From Gammaproteobacteria bacterium (GTDB lineage: Bacteria; Gemmatimonadota; Gemmatimonadetes; Longimicrobiales; Gaopeijiaceae): a stretch of DNA of 64,000 nt. This document shows positions 54,533 to 62,324 of the stretch, piece by piece. The stretch is taken from contig JAPPMM010000065.1 in assembly GCA_028819075.1 (NCBI GenBank), forward strand, positions 147,067 to 211,066, written 5' to 3'. The notes under the pieces were generated by a model. It searched no databases. It saw only the letters and a program-made list of their open reading frames with translations, and had not been told where the DNA came from. Position 1 is the first letter of the stretch. Every line of letters starts with the position of its first letter. The position numbers and the translations under genes are program-made.

Positions 54533-56772
54533 CTCCTCCGGTTCAGGAGGGTCTGGACTCCAGAATCCATTCCACCTTCGAGTGGGTTCTGGCAAAACTG
54601 CCGTCCGGATGGGGGACCAGGGTCCGCAAAGCCACGGGCAACCGTTTCGGGATCGCGAGTCAGATCTGGGTGGGGCTGGGTGGGGGCGTGACCCTGACTC
54701 TGGTGGCGAGCGTGCTGGCGCTGGGTCTCATGACGATCGTCAACGCGAGCCAGCGGGATGTCACCGGCACCTATATGCCGGGGATGATCGCCGCCTTCGA
54801 CGTAGCGCAAAGCAGCTCGGAACTGGTGCGTGCTTCGCCCAGGCTGATCGCGGCCGATACGCCGGAAGACCTGGCGCTGGTCGAAACCGACGTGATGCGG
54901 GAGGAGGAGTTCCTGCGAACCCGCCTTGGGGAAATGACCGGGACCGGCATGCAGGGCGCGCTGCAGGATTCGGTGGTGGTGCTTGCATCCAACCTGGTGG
55001 AAAGCATCGACCTCATCCGGGAATCGGTGGCCAGGCGCCTGACCTATCGCGCCCGGGTCGGCGACCTTGAGCGCGAAGTGCTGGAGCTCACGCTGGGAGC
55101 CGAACTCCTCCTGGTCGCCGCAATCGACGATCAGGACTTCTTCATGGCAACGGGATTGCGGGAGCTCACGGACCAGCCGGCGCCGACTTCCGCCAGGAAC
55201 GCGCCCGAGCAACTGGACCAATACAGAGGGCTGCTCAATTACCAAACGAATCAGAACGCGGTTTCGTTGCTCATCCAGCGAGCCCTTACCCAGGACGACC
55301 CGGGTCTCCTGCAGACCAACCGGGAGCGGGTAACGGCCGCCATGGGCAACCTCCAGAGTGACCTGGATGACCTGTTGCCCGCGACGGCGGCCCTGCTGCG
55401 GCCTTCCTTCGAGCGTCTCGGGGATCTCTATTCGGCCGCGAACGGGATATACACCATTCGCACCCTCGAGCTGGCCGAGCTGGCCGAGTCCGAGGAGTAC
55501 CTGGCCCTCAACGAAGCGACCACCAACGACCTGAACGCGCTCGTTCAACCATTGGTGGAGAACGCGGAGATCTCGACCCGGGAGGCGGCGGACCGGTCGG
55601 CCACTCTCCTGCAGATCGGCTGGTGGACGATCCTTGCGGTCAACGTCCTGGCTGTGCTGGCGGCCGTCTTCGGAGGCTGGAAGTTCTTCGGTGAGCGCCT
55701 GCTGGTCCGGCTGCGCCACCTCTCCGACGTGATGCGCCGCATGTCCAGGGGCGAACTGGAAGCGAAGCTGGAGATTGCCGGCAACGACGAGGTCACCGAC
55801 ATGGCGGGCGCTCTCGAGGTGTTCCGCCAGCACGCCATCGAAGTTCAGCGCCTGAACCTGGTGGAGGCGCTTGCCACCGAAGTCCAGGACAAGAACGCCG
55901 AGCTTGAGAGCACGCTCGACGAGCTGCGGCGCACGCAGGAACAGGTCATCACCCAGGAGAAGCTGGCATCGCTCGGCGCACTGACGGCGGGCGTAGCCCA
56001 CGAGATCCGCAACCCGCTCAACTTCGTCAACAACTTCGCGGCGCTCTCCGTCGAGTTGATCGACGAGTTGCGGGAGGAACTCGGCATGGAAGGAGAGAGC
56101 GGCAACGGTGACGGCGCGGGACCGCTCGCCGCCGCCGGCGACGAAGAGTTGACCGAAATCGTGGACGAGATCCTGGGCGACCTCCAGCTCAACATCTCCA
56201 AGGTCAAGGAGCACGGCGACCGGGCGAACCGCATCGTCGACGGCATGCTGGCCCACTCCCGCGACGAGGCCGGCCAGATCGAGTCCATCGACATCAACCT
56301 GCTGGTGGAGGAATACACCAAGCTCGCCTACCACGGGATGCGCGGCACCGACGCCACCTTCAACGTCACCATCACCCGCGAACTCGACCCCGAGGCAGGC
56401 CGCGTCGACGGCATCGCGCGCGATCTCAGCCGGGTCATCCTGAACATCGTCACCAACGCCTGTCAGGCCACCCAGATGCGCGGCAAGGCGGAAGGCCGCG
56501 GGTACTCGCCCACCCTGCTCGTGTCCACCGAGGGACGGGGCGACACCGTGTGCATCAAGGTGCGGGACAACGGCACCGGCATGCCCGAGAGCGTCGTGCG
56601 CAAGATCTTCGACCCCTTCTTCACCACCAAGTCCGGCACCCAGGGCACCGGCCTCGGGCTGTCGATCTCGCACGAGATCGTCCGCGAGCACGAAGGGCAG
56701 CTCGCCGTGGAAACCGAAGAGGGCGAATTCACGGAGTTCACCATCATCCTCCCGCGGGTGAAAGGGAAATAG
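54529..56772 (+). CDS. Large sensor histidine kinase with TorS-like periplasmic domain
   Basis: 747 aa from ATG 54529, overlapping the binding-protein stop (ATGA); the open frame upstream is a shadow. TM1 at about 46-71 and TM2 at about 364-383 enclose a 290-residue, almost all-helical periplasmic sensor with short motifs (SSSELVRASPRLIAADTPED) resembling TorS-type sensors that bind a PBP. HAMP (about 385-438), coiled coil, DHp with His491 in GVAHEIRNPLNFVNNF, an insertion of about 35 acidic residues, then HATPase motifs (NIVTNACQAT, DNGTGMP, GTGLGLSISHEIV). Its likely receiver is the phosphatase encoded two genes upstream. The 3' end overlaps comM on the opposite strand. Confidence 0.92.
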   Translation: MTPPVQEGLDSRIHSTFEWVLAKLPSGWGTRVRKATGNRFGIASQIWVGLGGGVTLTLVASVLALGLMTIVNASQRDVTGTYMPGMIAAFDVAQSSSELVRASPRLIAADTPEDLALVETDVMREEEFLRTRLGEMTGTGMQGALQDSVVVLASNLVESIDLIRESVARRLTYRARVGDLEREVLELTLGAELLLVAAIDDQDFFMATGLRELTDQPAPTSARNAPEQLDQYRGLLNYQTNQNAVSLLIQRALTQDDPGLLQTNRERVTAAMGNLQSDLDDLLPATAALLRPSFERLGDLYSAANGIYTIRTLELAELAESEEYLALNEATTNDLNALVQPLVENAEISTREAADRSATLLQIGWWTILAVNVLAVLAAVFGGWKFFGERLLVRLRHLSDVMRRMSRGELEAKLEIAGNDEVTDMAGALEVFRQHAIEVQRLNLVEALATEVQDKNAELESTLDELRRTQEQVITQEKLASLGALTAGVAHEIRNPLNFVNNFAALSVELIDELREELGMEGESGNGDGAGPLAAAGDEELTEIVDEILGDLQLNISKVKEHGDRANRIVDGMLAHSRDEAGQIESIDINLLVEEYTKLAYHGMRGTDATFNVTITRELDPEAGRVDGIARDLSRVILNIVTNACQATQMRGKAEGRGYSPTLLVSTEGRGDTVCIKVRDNGTGMPESVVRKIFDPFFTTKSGTQGTGLGLSISHEIVREHEGQLAVETEEGEFTEFTIILPRVKGK

Positions 56773-58285
56773 GCACCCGGCTTCGGTACTGGATGGCCTC
56801 CCCGACGTGTGAAGCACCTACGCGCTCGCTCCCGCACAGGTCGGCGATGGTGCGAGCCACGCGCAGAATCCGGTGATGGCCGCGTGCCGAGAGACCCAGA
56901 TTACGCACGGCACCGCGCAGCAGCCGGCGACCTTCCGACCCCGGCAGGCACCAGCGTCGCATCTCCCTGGATCCGAGGCGACCGTTGAAGAGAGCGGTCC
57001 CGTTCCGGCTTCTGCGCTGTTGTTGCCGGCGCAGGGCGCCCGCGACCTGCGCACGTGACTCAAGGCTCGTCATCCCGGCGGTGCGCCCATGGAGTTCCTC
57101 GATCGGCACGGCCGGGATGTGCACATGGAGGTCGACGCGATCCAGCAACGGCCCGGACACCCGGTTGCGATAGCGGCGGATGGTGGCCTCGGTGCAGGAG
57201 CAGCGTCCCGATCCATCACCGTGGAACCCGCACGGACAGGGGTTCATCGCGGCGACCAGGGTGAAGCGGCAGGGATAGGTGACCGCCTGACTGGCGCGCG
57301 AGATCGTAACGGCTTCGTCCTCCAGCGGTTGCCGCAGGGCTTCGAGCACGTTCCGGCGGAACTCCGGAAGCTCGTCGAGAAAGAGAACCCCCTGATGCGC
57401 GAGGCTGACTTCGCCGGGTCGCGGCACGCGGCCGCCGCCGACCAGCCCCGCGTCGCTGATGGTGTGGTGGGGGGCACGGAACGGGCGGCGCGTCACAAGC
57501 GCCTCTCCGGGGGGCAGGCGTCCGGCCACGGAATGCACCTTCGTCGCCTCCACCGCCTCCTGCAGCTCGAGGGGCGGGAGGATTCCCGGCAGGCGCCGCG
57601 CGAGCATGGTCTTGCCCGCTCCGGGCGGCCCGGTCAGCAACAGATTGTGCCCTCCCGCGGCCGCCACCACAAGCGCGCGCTTGGCGTGGGCCTGACCCCG
57701 GACGTCGGCCAGGTCCGGCGCGTCCCCGGCGCTACCGCCCAGAAGAGCGACGCCGTCCACGGTGGCCGGGCTGATCGGGCCGCTCCCGGTCAGATGCCGG
57801 ATCACCTCCGGCAGACACGACGCCCCGATCACCTCCACCGCCCCCGCCACCGCGGCCTCGCGCGCGTTCGCGGAAGGAAGCATCAGGCCCTGCATCCCGC
57901 GGCAGCCGTTTGCGATGGACAGCGCTCCGCGCACCGGGCGCAACTCGCCGTCGAGCCCTAGTTCGCCGACGAACACAAGGCCGTCGGCTTCCTCCGCCCG
58001 CAGGTGGCCGCCGACGATCAGAAGCGCGATCGCGATGGGGAGGTCGAAGGCGCTGCCGGTCTTGGGCACGTCGGCCGGCGCCAGGTTGATGGTGACCCGG
58101 CGATGCGGGACCGGGAATCCCACGCTGGCGAGCGCGGCGGTCACCCGCTCGCGGCCTTCGCGCACAGCGCCTGCCGGCAGACCGACGATCGAAAACGACG
58201 GGAGGCCGGACGTGAGGCTCGCCTCGACGCTGACCGGAAAGCTGTCGACTCCGCTCAGGGCGGCCGAACGGACCTGAGTGAACAT
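56744..58285 (-). CDS. comM: ComM/YifB-like Mg-chelatase-family ATPase
   Basis: AAA+ helicase-like protein that aids branch migration during natural transformation in Haemophilus and Vibrio; other roles are unknown. 513 aa. N-terminal Lon-like substrate domain (about 1-170), Walker A GPPGAGKTMLARRL, Walker B GVLFLDELPEF, sensor FTLVAAMNPCPCG and a Cys cluster (NPCPCG and GRCSC) that may bind zinc, then RVDLHVHIP and a C-terminal lid. Its last 29 bp overlap the 3' end of the histidine-kinase gene on the plus strand. It may indicate competence, but no other competence gene is in the window. Confidence 0.93.
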   Translation of the reverse strand: MFTQVRSAALSGVDSFPVSVEASLTSGLPSFSIVGLPAGAVREGRERVTAALASVGFPVPHRRVTINLAPADVPKTGSAFDLPIAIALLIVGGHLRAEEADGLVFVGELGLDGELRPVRGALSIANGCRGMQGLMLPSANAREAAVAGAVEVIGASCLPEVIRHLTGSGPISPATVDGVALLGGSAGDAPDLADVRGQAHAKRALVVAAAGGHNLLLTGPPGAGKTMLARRLPGILPPLELQEAVEATKVHSVAGRLPPGEALVTRRPFRAPHHTISDAGLVGGGRVPRPGEVSLAHQGVLFLDELPEFRRNVLEALRQPLEDEAVTISRASQAVTYPCRFTLVAAMNPCPCGFHGDGSGRCSCTEATIRRYRNRVSGPLLDRVDLHVHIPAVPIEELHGRTAGMTSLESRAQVAGALRRQQQRRSRNGTALFNGRLGSREMRRWCLPGSEGRRLLRGAVRNLGLSARGHHRILRVARTIADLCGSERVGASHVGEAIQYRSRVPISLSPAGG

Positions 58286-58406
58286 CGCCCCCCGCTGCCA
58301 TGCCTGACGTGGTGCCGGACGGCGGGGCCTTTCCCCGCGCAGGAGAAAGGTGGCGACGTTACCGGGGCGTCCCCATGGCGAAATGGGAAGACTTGGCTAC
58401 CTGCCG

Positions 58407-59138
58407 CTACGGAGCCGGGTTGCTCAGACCGAGCGAGAGACCCAGGCGGAACGAGAGGAAGTTGGTCTCGCCCAGGCGCGGGAACATGTCGATGCCCCCT
58501 CCGGGGAGGTCCTCGATATCGACCTCGGTCAGGTACTCGGCCACCCCGTTGCGATGGTAGAAGGCCGCCATATCCAGATCCAGAAAGACCTCTCCGCGCA
58601 CCAGCCTCAGGAGGATTCCCCCGCCCGCGCGCCAGGCCAGCGAGGTATCCTTGAAGTTGGTGGTCTCGCCGAAGCCGTCCTCGTCGTGCTCGTCCACGCC
58701 CTTCAGGTACGAGTGCGTGTAGAAGTGGGCTAGCCCGACATTGCCCGCCACGTAGGGCCTCGCCGGCCCGCCCGGCAGTACCCACTCCGGGCCGAGACTG
58801 AACAACAGGATGTCGTTCGCCGTCACCACGTCCAGCTGGATCCGGCACCCCACGGTCACGCTGAAGCAGGCGGGCTGGGTATTGGACCCGTAGCGGATGA
58901 AGCCGAAATCGGCGCGCAGGCCGAATCCCGCCCCTCCGGACGGGTTGTAGCGGACGTTCACACCCAGGCCCGGCGCCGTCCCCACGGCCTCGGCGAACGC
59001 TCCCTGCGGCTCGCTGATGATGCCGCCGAGGCCCAGGAACCATTGCGGGGCGGGCTCTTCGAACACCTGCGCGCGCAGGTGCCCGGTCAGGATGAGGACC
59101 GCCGCAAGCTGCACCAGAACGAAACGCATGCCGCGCAT
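58407..59138 (-). CDS. Outer-membrane beta-barrel protein of unknown function
   Basis: 243 aa from ATG 59138, which has GGAGGTG 5 nt upstream. A signal peptide of about 23 residues (VLVQLAAVLILTGHLRAQ) precedes a mature chain of alternating hydrophobic/polar strands with many Gly and aromatic residues (WFLGLGG, LGVNVRYNP, AWRAGGGILLRLV, FLSFRLGLSLGL). This is typical of the small OmpA/OmpW-like barrel fold. Two Cys lie in a loop (QPACFSVTVGCRI). The chain ends AP rather than Phe. No specific family is recognised. It is separated from comM by 121 bp and from pntB by 109 bp. Confidence 0.75.
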   Translation of the reverse strand: MRGMRFVLVQLAAVLILTGHLRAQVFEEPAPQWFLGLGGIISEPQGAFAEAVGTAPGLGVNVRYNPSGGAGFGLRADFGFIRYGSNTQPACFSVTVGCRIQLDVVTANDILLFSLGPEWVLPGGPARPYVAGNVGLAHFYTHSYLKGVDEHDEDGFGETTNFKDTSLAWRAGGGILLRLVRGEVFLDLDMAAFYHRNGVAEYLTEVDIEDLPGGGIDMFPRLGETNFLSFRLGLSLGLSNPAP

Positions 59139-59247
59139 TTCACACCTCCGCGCATCAGGGACCGGTGCCCCGCCGGGGATGGTCCCGGGAGGGTTCCGGG
59201 AAACGTCCCTGCAGAAGTCGTGCCGGACGAGCGGCAACCCGCGTGCT

Positions 59248-60633
59248 TCAGACCTCCTTGGTCTCGCGCACCAGGTCCACCATCGAACCCTTGGCATCAC
59301 CGAAGAACATCATCGTGCGGTCGAGATAGAAGAGCGGGTTGTCGATCCCGGCGAAGCCCGGGCTGAGGCTCCTCTTCATGACGATGACGTTGCGCGCCCG
59401 ATCGACGTCGAGGATGGGCATGCCGGCGATCACGGAGGAGGGATCGCGCGCGTCGGGATTCACCACGTCGTTGGCTCCCACGATCAGGGCCACGTCGGTG
59501 GTGCTGAATTCGTCGTTGATCTCGTCCAGGTCGAAGAGCTGGGTGTAGGGCACGTCGGCTTCCGCAAGCAGCACGTTCATGTGCCCGGGCATGCGCCCCG
59601 CCACCGGATGAATGGCGAACTTGACGGTGACGCCGCGTTCCTGAAGCAGGTCCGAGAGCTTGCGGATGTCGTGCTGCGCCTGGGCCACCGCGAGGCCGTA
59701 GCCGGGGACCACGATCACCGACTGGGCGTACGCGAGCACCATGGCTGCCTGTTCGGCGTCCACGTCCCGTACGCTCTTCCCTTCTCCGGGAGTGATTCTG
59801 CCGCCGGTCGAATCGGCCGCGCCGAAGGCGCCGAAGGCGACGTTGGCCAGCGACCGGTTCATCGCCTTGCACATGAGGTTGGTGAGGATCAGCCCGGCGG
59901 CGCCCACCAGCGCCCCCGAGATGATCAGGATCATGTTGCCGAGCACGAATCCGGCCGCCGACGCCGCCAGCCCCGAGTACGAGTTCAGGAGCGAGATCAC
60001 GACCGGCATGTCGGCCCCGCCGATGGGGGTGACCAGCAGGATCCCCAGCACGAGGGCGAGCCCGGTCAGGACCAGATACATCGTGACCGTAGCTTCGCCC
60101 GTCACCTGCATCGCGCCGATGACCAGAATCGCCGCGAAGAGCAGGGCGTTCAGGGTTCTGGAGAAGGGAAACGTGAGCGGCGCCCCTGAGATGAAGCGCT
60201 GCAGCTTGCCGAAGGCGATGAAGCTGCCCGAGAGCGTTACCGTCCCGATCAGGGTCGACAGGAGAATGGTGATCCCCGCCTCCAGGCCGAGCTCCCCGCC
60301 GCCCCGCCGGAAGAACTCGGCCGCCGCCACGACTCCGGAGGCCCCGCCGCCGAGCCCGTTGAAGATCCCCACCATTTGCGGCATGTCGGTCATCCTGACC
60401 GTGCGCGCCGCGATTGCACCCGCGAGCGATCCCAGGATGATCCCGAGGGCGATGAGCTGCCAGTTCAGGATCTCCTGCTCGACCAGGGTCGCGACGATGG
60501 CGATGAGCATGGCGAGTGCGGCCATGCGGTTGCCCTGCCGGGCAGTGGCGGGCGAGCCCAGCCGCTTGAGCCCGAACACGAAGAGGGTCGCGGAAAGAAG
60601 GTAGACGAGTTGCAGCAGGGTATCGGGGTTCAC
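59248..60633 (-). CDS. pntB: NAD(P) transhydrogenase subunit beta
   Basis: Membrane plus NADP(H)-binding subunit of the proton-translocating transhydrogenase, which drives NADPH formation from NADH using the proton gradient. 461 aa. About nine N-terminal TM helices, then the dIII NADP domain with VIVVPGYGLAVAQAQHD, HPVAGRMPGHMNVLLAEA, and the GANDVVNPDARDPSSVIAGMPIL motif near the end. The GTG at 60633 has GGAG 6 nt upstream. Last gene of the pntA1-pntA2-pntB set. Confidence 0.96.
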   Translation of the reverse strand: MNPDTLLQLVYLLSATLFVFGLKRLGSPATARQGNRMAALAMLIAIVATLVEQEILNWQLIALGIILGSLAGAIAARTVRMTDMPQMVGIFNGLGGGASGVVAAAEFFRRGGGELGLEAGITILLSTLIGTVTLSGSFIAFGKLQRFISGAPLTFPFSRTLNALLFAAILVIGAMQVTGEATVTMYLVLTGLALVLGILLVTPIGGADMPVVISLLNSYSGLAASAAGFVLGNMILIISGALVGAAGLILTNLMCKAMNRSLANVAFGAFGAADSTGGRITPGEGKSVRDVDAEQAAMVLAYAQSVIVVPGYGLAVAQAQHDIRKLSDLLQERGVTVKFAIHPVAGRMPGHMNVLLAEADVPYTQLFDLDEINDEFSTTDVALIVGANDVVNPDARDPSSVIAGMPILDVDRARNVIVMKRSLSPGFAGIDNPLFYLDRTMMFFGDAKGSMVDLVRETKEV

Positions 60634-60718
60634 CGTGACTCCTCGGAAATCCGGGTATGCATGGGAGTTTGCCGGGTGGCGGGCGCGCAGGACCCGCCCG
60701 GGCGGTCAGGGCCCGACG

Positions 60719-61006
60719 CTACTTCTTCCGGCCGGGCTTGAACATCTCGAGCATGCGGTCGGTGACCATGAAGCCGCCGACCACGTTGACCATCGCCATG
60801 ACGATCGCCACCACGCCGAGCACCTGCCCGGTGGTTTCGCCTGCCTGGGCGGCCACCACCAGTGCGCCGATGACGGCGATGCCGGAGATCGCGTTGGCTC
60901 CCGACATGAGCGGCGTGTGCAGCGTCGGGGGCACCTTGGTGATGACTTCGAATCCGACCATCACGGCCAGAACGAACACATAGAGACCGATCATCAACTC
61001 ACCCAT
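60719..61006 (-). CDS. pntA2: NAD(P) transhydrogenase subunit alpha part 2 (membrane)
   Basis: 95-aa integral membrane piece carrying the TM helices of domain II (three to four hydrophobic segments, starting IGLYVFVLAVMVGFEVITKVPPTLHTPLMSG). PPTLHTPLMSGANAISG is the diagnostic motif. In many bacteria the alpha subunit is one polypeptide. Here it is split into soluble and membrane genes, as in the three-gene Rhodospirillum form. It lies 22 bp after the soluble part and 85 bp before pntB. Confidence 0.94.
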   Translation of the reverse strand: MGELMIGLYVFVLAVMVGFEVITKVPPTLHTPLMSGANAISGIAVIGALVVAAQAGETTGQVLGVVAIVMAMVNVVGGFMVTDRMLEMFKPGRKK

Positions 61007-61028
61007 GGGTTCTCCGCTGGGTTGGGGG

Positions 61029-62177
61029 TCAACTCGACATACGCTCCAGAGCGCGGGCGTGCACGACCTCGCCGTCGTGCGTCACGCACGAACCGGAGAC
61101 CACCTCGTCGTCGAAGTCGAGCTTGAGTTCCCCGTCCTCGACGATGTCCTGGAGAAAGGAGGTGACGTTGCGCGCGTACATCTGGCTGGCGTGCGTGGGC
61201 AGTTCGCTGGGAAGGTTGTCCGGGGCGGCGATGATCACCCCGTCGTGGACCACCACCTTTCCGTGCTCGCTCAACTCGCAGTTTCCGCCGGATTCGCCCG
61301 CGAGATCGATGATGACCGATCCGGGACGCATGGTCGCAACCATGGCCGAGGTGATGAGCACCGGCGCCCGCGCACCGGGGATGTTGGCGGTGGTGATGAC
61401 CGCGTCCATGTCCGGCAGCCGGCCGCCGATCAGCTCGAGCTCCTGCTGGTGCTTTTCCTCCGACAGCGCGCGTGCGTAGCCGCCCTCGTCCTCGGCCGAC
61501 TCGTCCAGCTCGGCCTCCAGGAACTTGGCGCCCAGGCTCTGGACCTGTTCCTTTACCGCGGGGCGGATGTCGAAGGCTTCGACCACGGCGCCCAGACGGC
61601 GAGCGGTCGCGATTGCCTGAAGGCCGGCCACGCCGGCGCCGAGAATCAGGACCTTGCCGGGGGGTATGGTGCCCGCCGCGGTCATGAACATGGGCAGGAA
61701 CTTGCCCAGGTGGGTCGCCGCGAGCAGCGAAGCGCGATAGCCGGCCACCGTGGCCTGCGACGAGAGGGCATCCATCTTCTGGGCCCGGGTGATGCGGGGC
61801 ACCTGGTCCATGGCCAGCGTCGTAACGCGGGCTTCCGCCAGCCGGCGTACGAGCTCCAGGTTCGCTACCGGCGAGACGAACGAGATGAGCACGATGCCTT
61901 CGGGGAGGGCGGCGACTTCGTCGGCGCTTCCGTTGGCGCCGGTGGAAGGCGGGTTGATCTTCACGACCACGTCGCTGCCTTCGAGCGCCTGGGCGGCACT
62001 CTCGCACACCGACGCGCCCGCCTCACGGAAGGCATCGTCGAGGAAGGAGGCCTCTTCCCCCGCCCCGGACTCCACCGCGACCTCGACGCCCACCTTCGCC
62101 AACGCGGCCACTTCAGCGGGAACCAGCGCCACCCGGCGCTCTCCCGCGCGGCTCTCCCGCAGTACGCAAACCCTCAT
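61029..62177 (-). CDS. pntA1: NAD(P) transhydrogenase subunit alpha part 1 (NAD-binding)
   Basis: Soluble NAD(H)-binding domain I of the transhydrogenase. 382 aa from ATG 62177, with GGAGAGG 4 nt upstream; the in-frame extension to 62264 is rejected. It is related to alanine dehydrogenase: SRAGERRVALVPAEV, VVVKINPP, PRITRAQKMDALSSQATVAGYRA, and the nucleotide loop VLILGAGVAGLQAI. VIDLAGESGGNCELS is typical of PntA. The promoter at 62263-62293 heads the three-gene operon. Confidence 0.95.
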   Translation of the reverse strand: MRVCVLRESRAGERRVALVPAEVAALAKVGVEVAVESGAGEEASFLDDAFREAGASVCESAAQALEGSDVVVKINPPSTGANGSADEVAALPEGIVLISFVSPVANLELVRRLAEARVTTLAMDQVPRITRAQKMDALSSQATVAGYRASLLAATHLGKFLPMFMTAAGTIPPGKVLILGAGVAGLQAIATARRLGAVVEAFDIRPAVKEQVQSLGAKFLEAELDESAEDEGGYARALSEEKHQQELELIGGRLPDMDAVITTANIPGARAPVLITSAMVATMRPGSVIIDLAGESGGNCELSEHGKVVVHDGVIIAAPDNLPSELPTHASQMYARNVTSFLQDIVEDGELKLDFDDEVVSGSCVTHDGEVVHARALERMSS

Positions 62178-62262
62178 CCGCCTCTCCGCTGGAATGTCAG
62201 AACGTGCCCTCTTGCGGGTCCGGAGACCCGTCCCGCCGCCGTCCCCCGGGGAAAAACCCCCC

Positions 62263-62293
62263 ATTAGATAACGAGCCCGCGAGATGGCCGCAA
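62263..62293 (-). promoter_or_regulatory. Candidate promoter of the pnt operon
   Basis: Minus strand TTGCGG (62288-62293) and TATCTA (62265-62270) are 17 bp apart. The -10 can also be read as TCTAAT (62263-62268) at 19 bp, 5 of 6 to consensus. A GGGG-TTTTT-CCCC hairpin overlaps the predicted start region (about 62246-62262) and would lie in the leader. Confidence 0.45.
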
Positions 62294-62324
62294 CGGGCGC
62301 GCGGATGCCGCCGCAGCACGGTTT

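Noticed and set aside
60719-62177. Split pntA alpha subunit as a frameshifted pseudogene
   Set aside because: Both pieces have their own start codons and full domain lengths. The three-gene arrangement is a known natural form.
62245-62262. GGGG-AAAAA-CCCC hairpin as a terminator after the decarboxylase gene
   Set aside because: No T-tract follows on the minus strand, and it lies just downstream of the pnt -10, so it is more likely a leader element.
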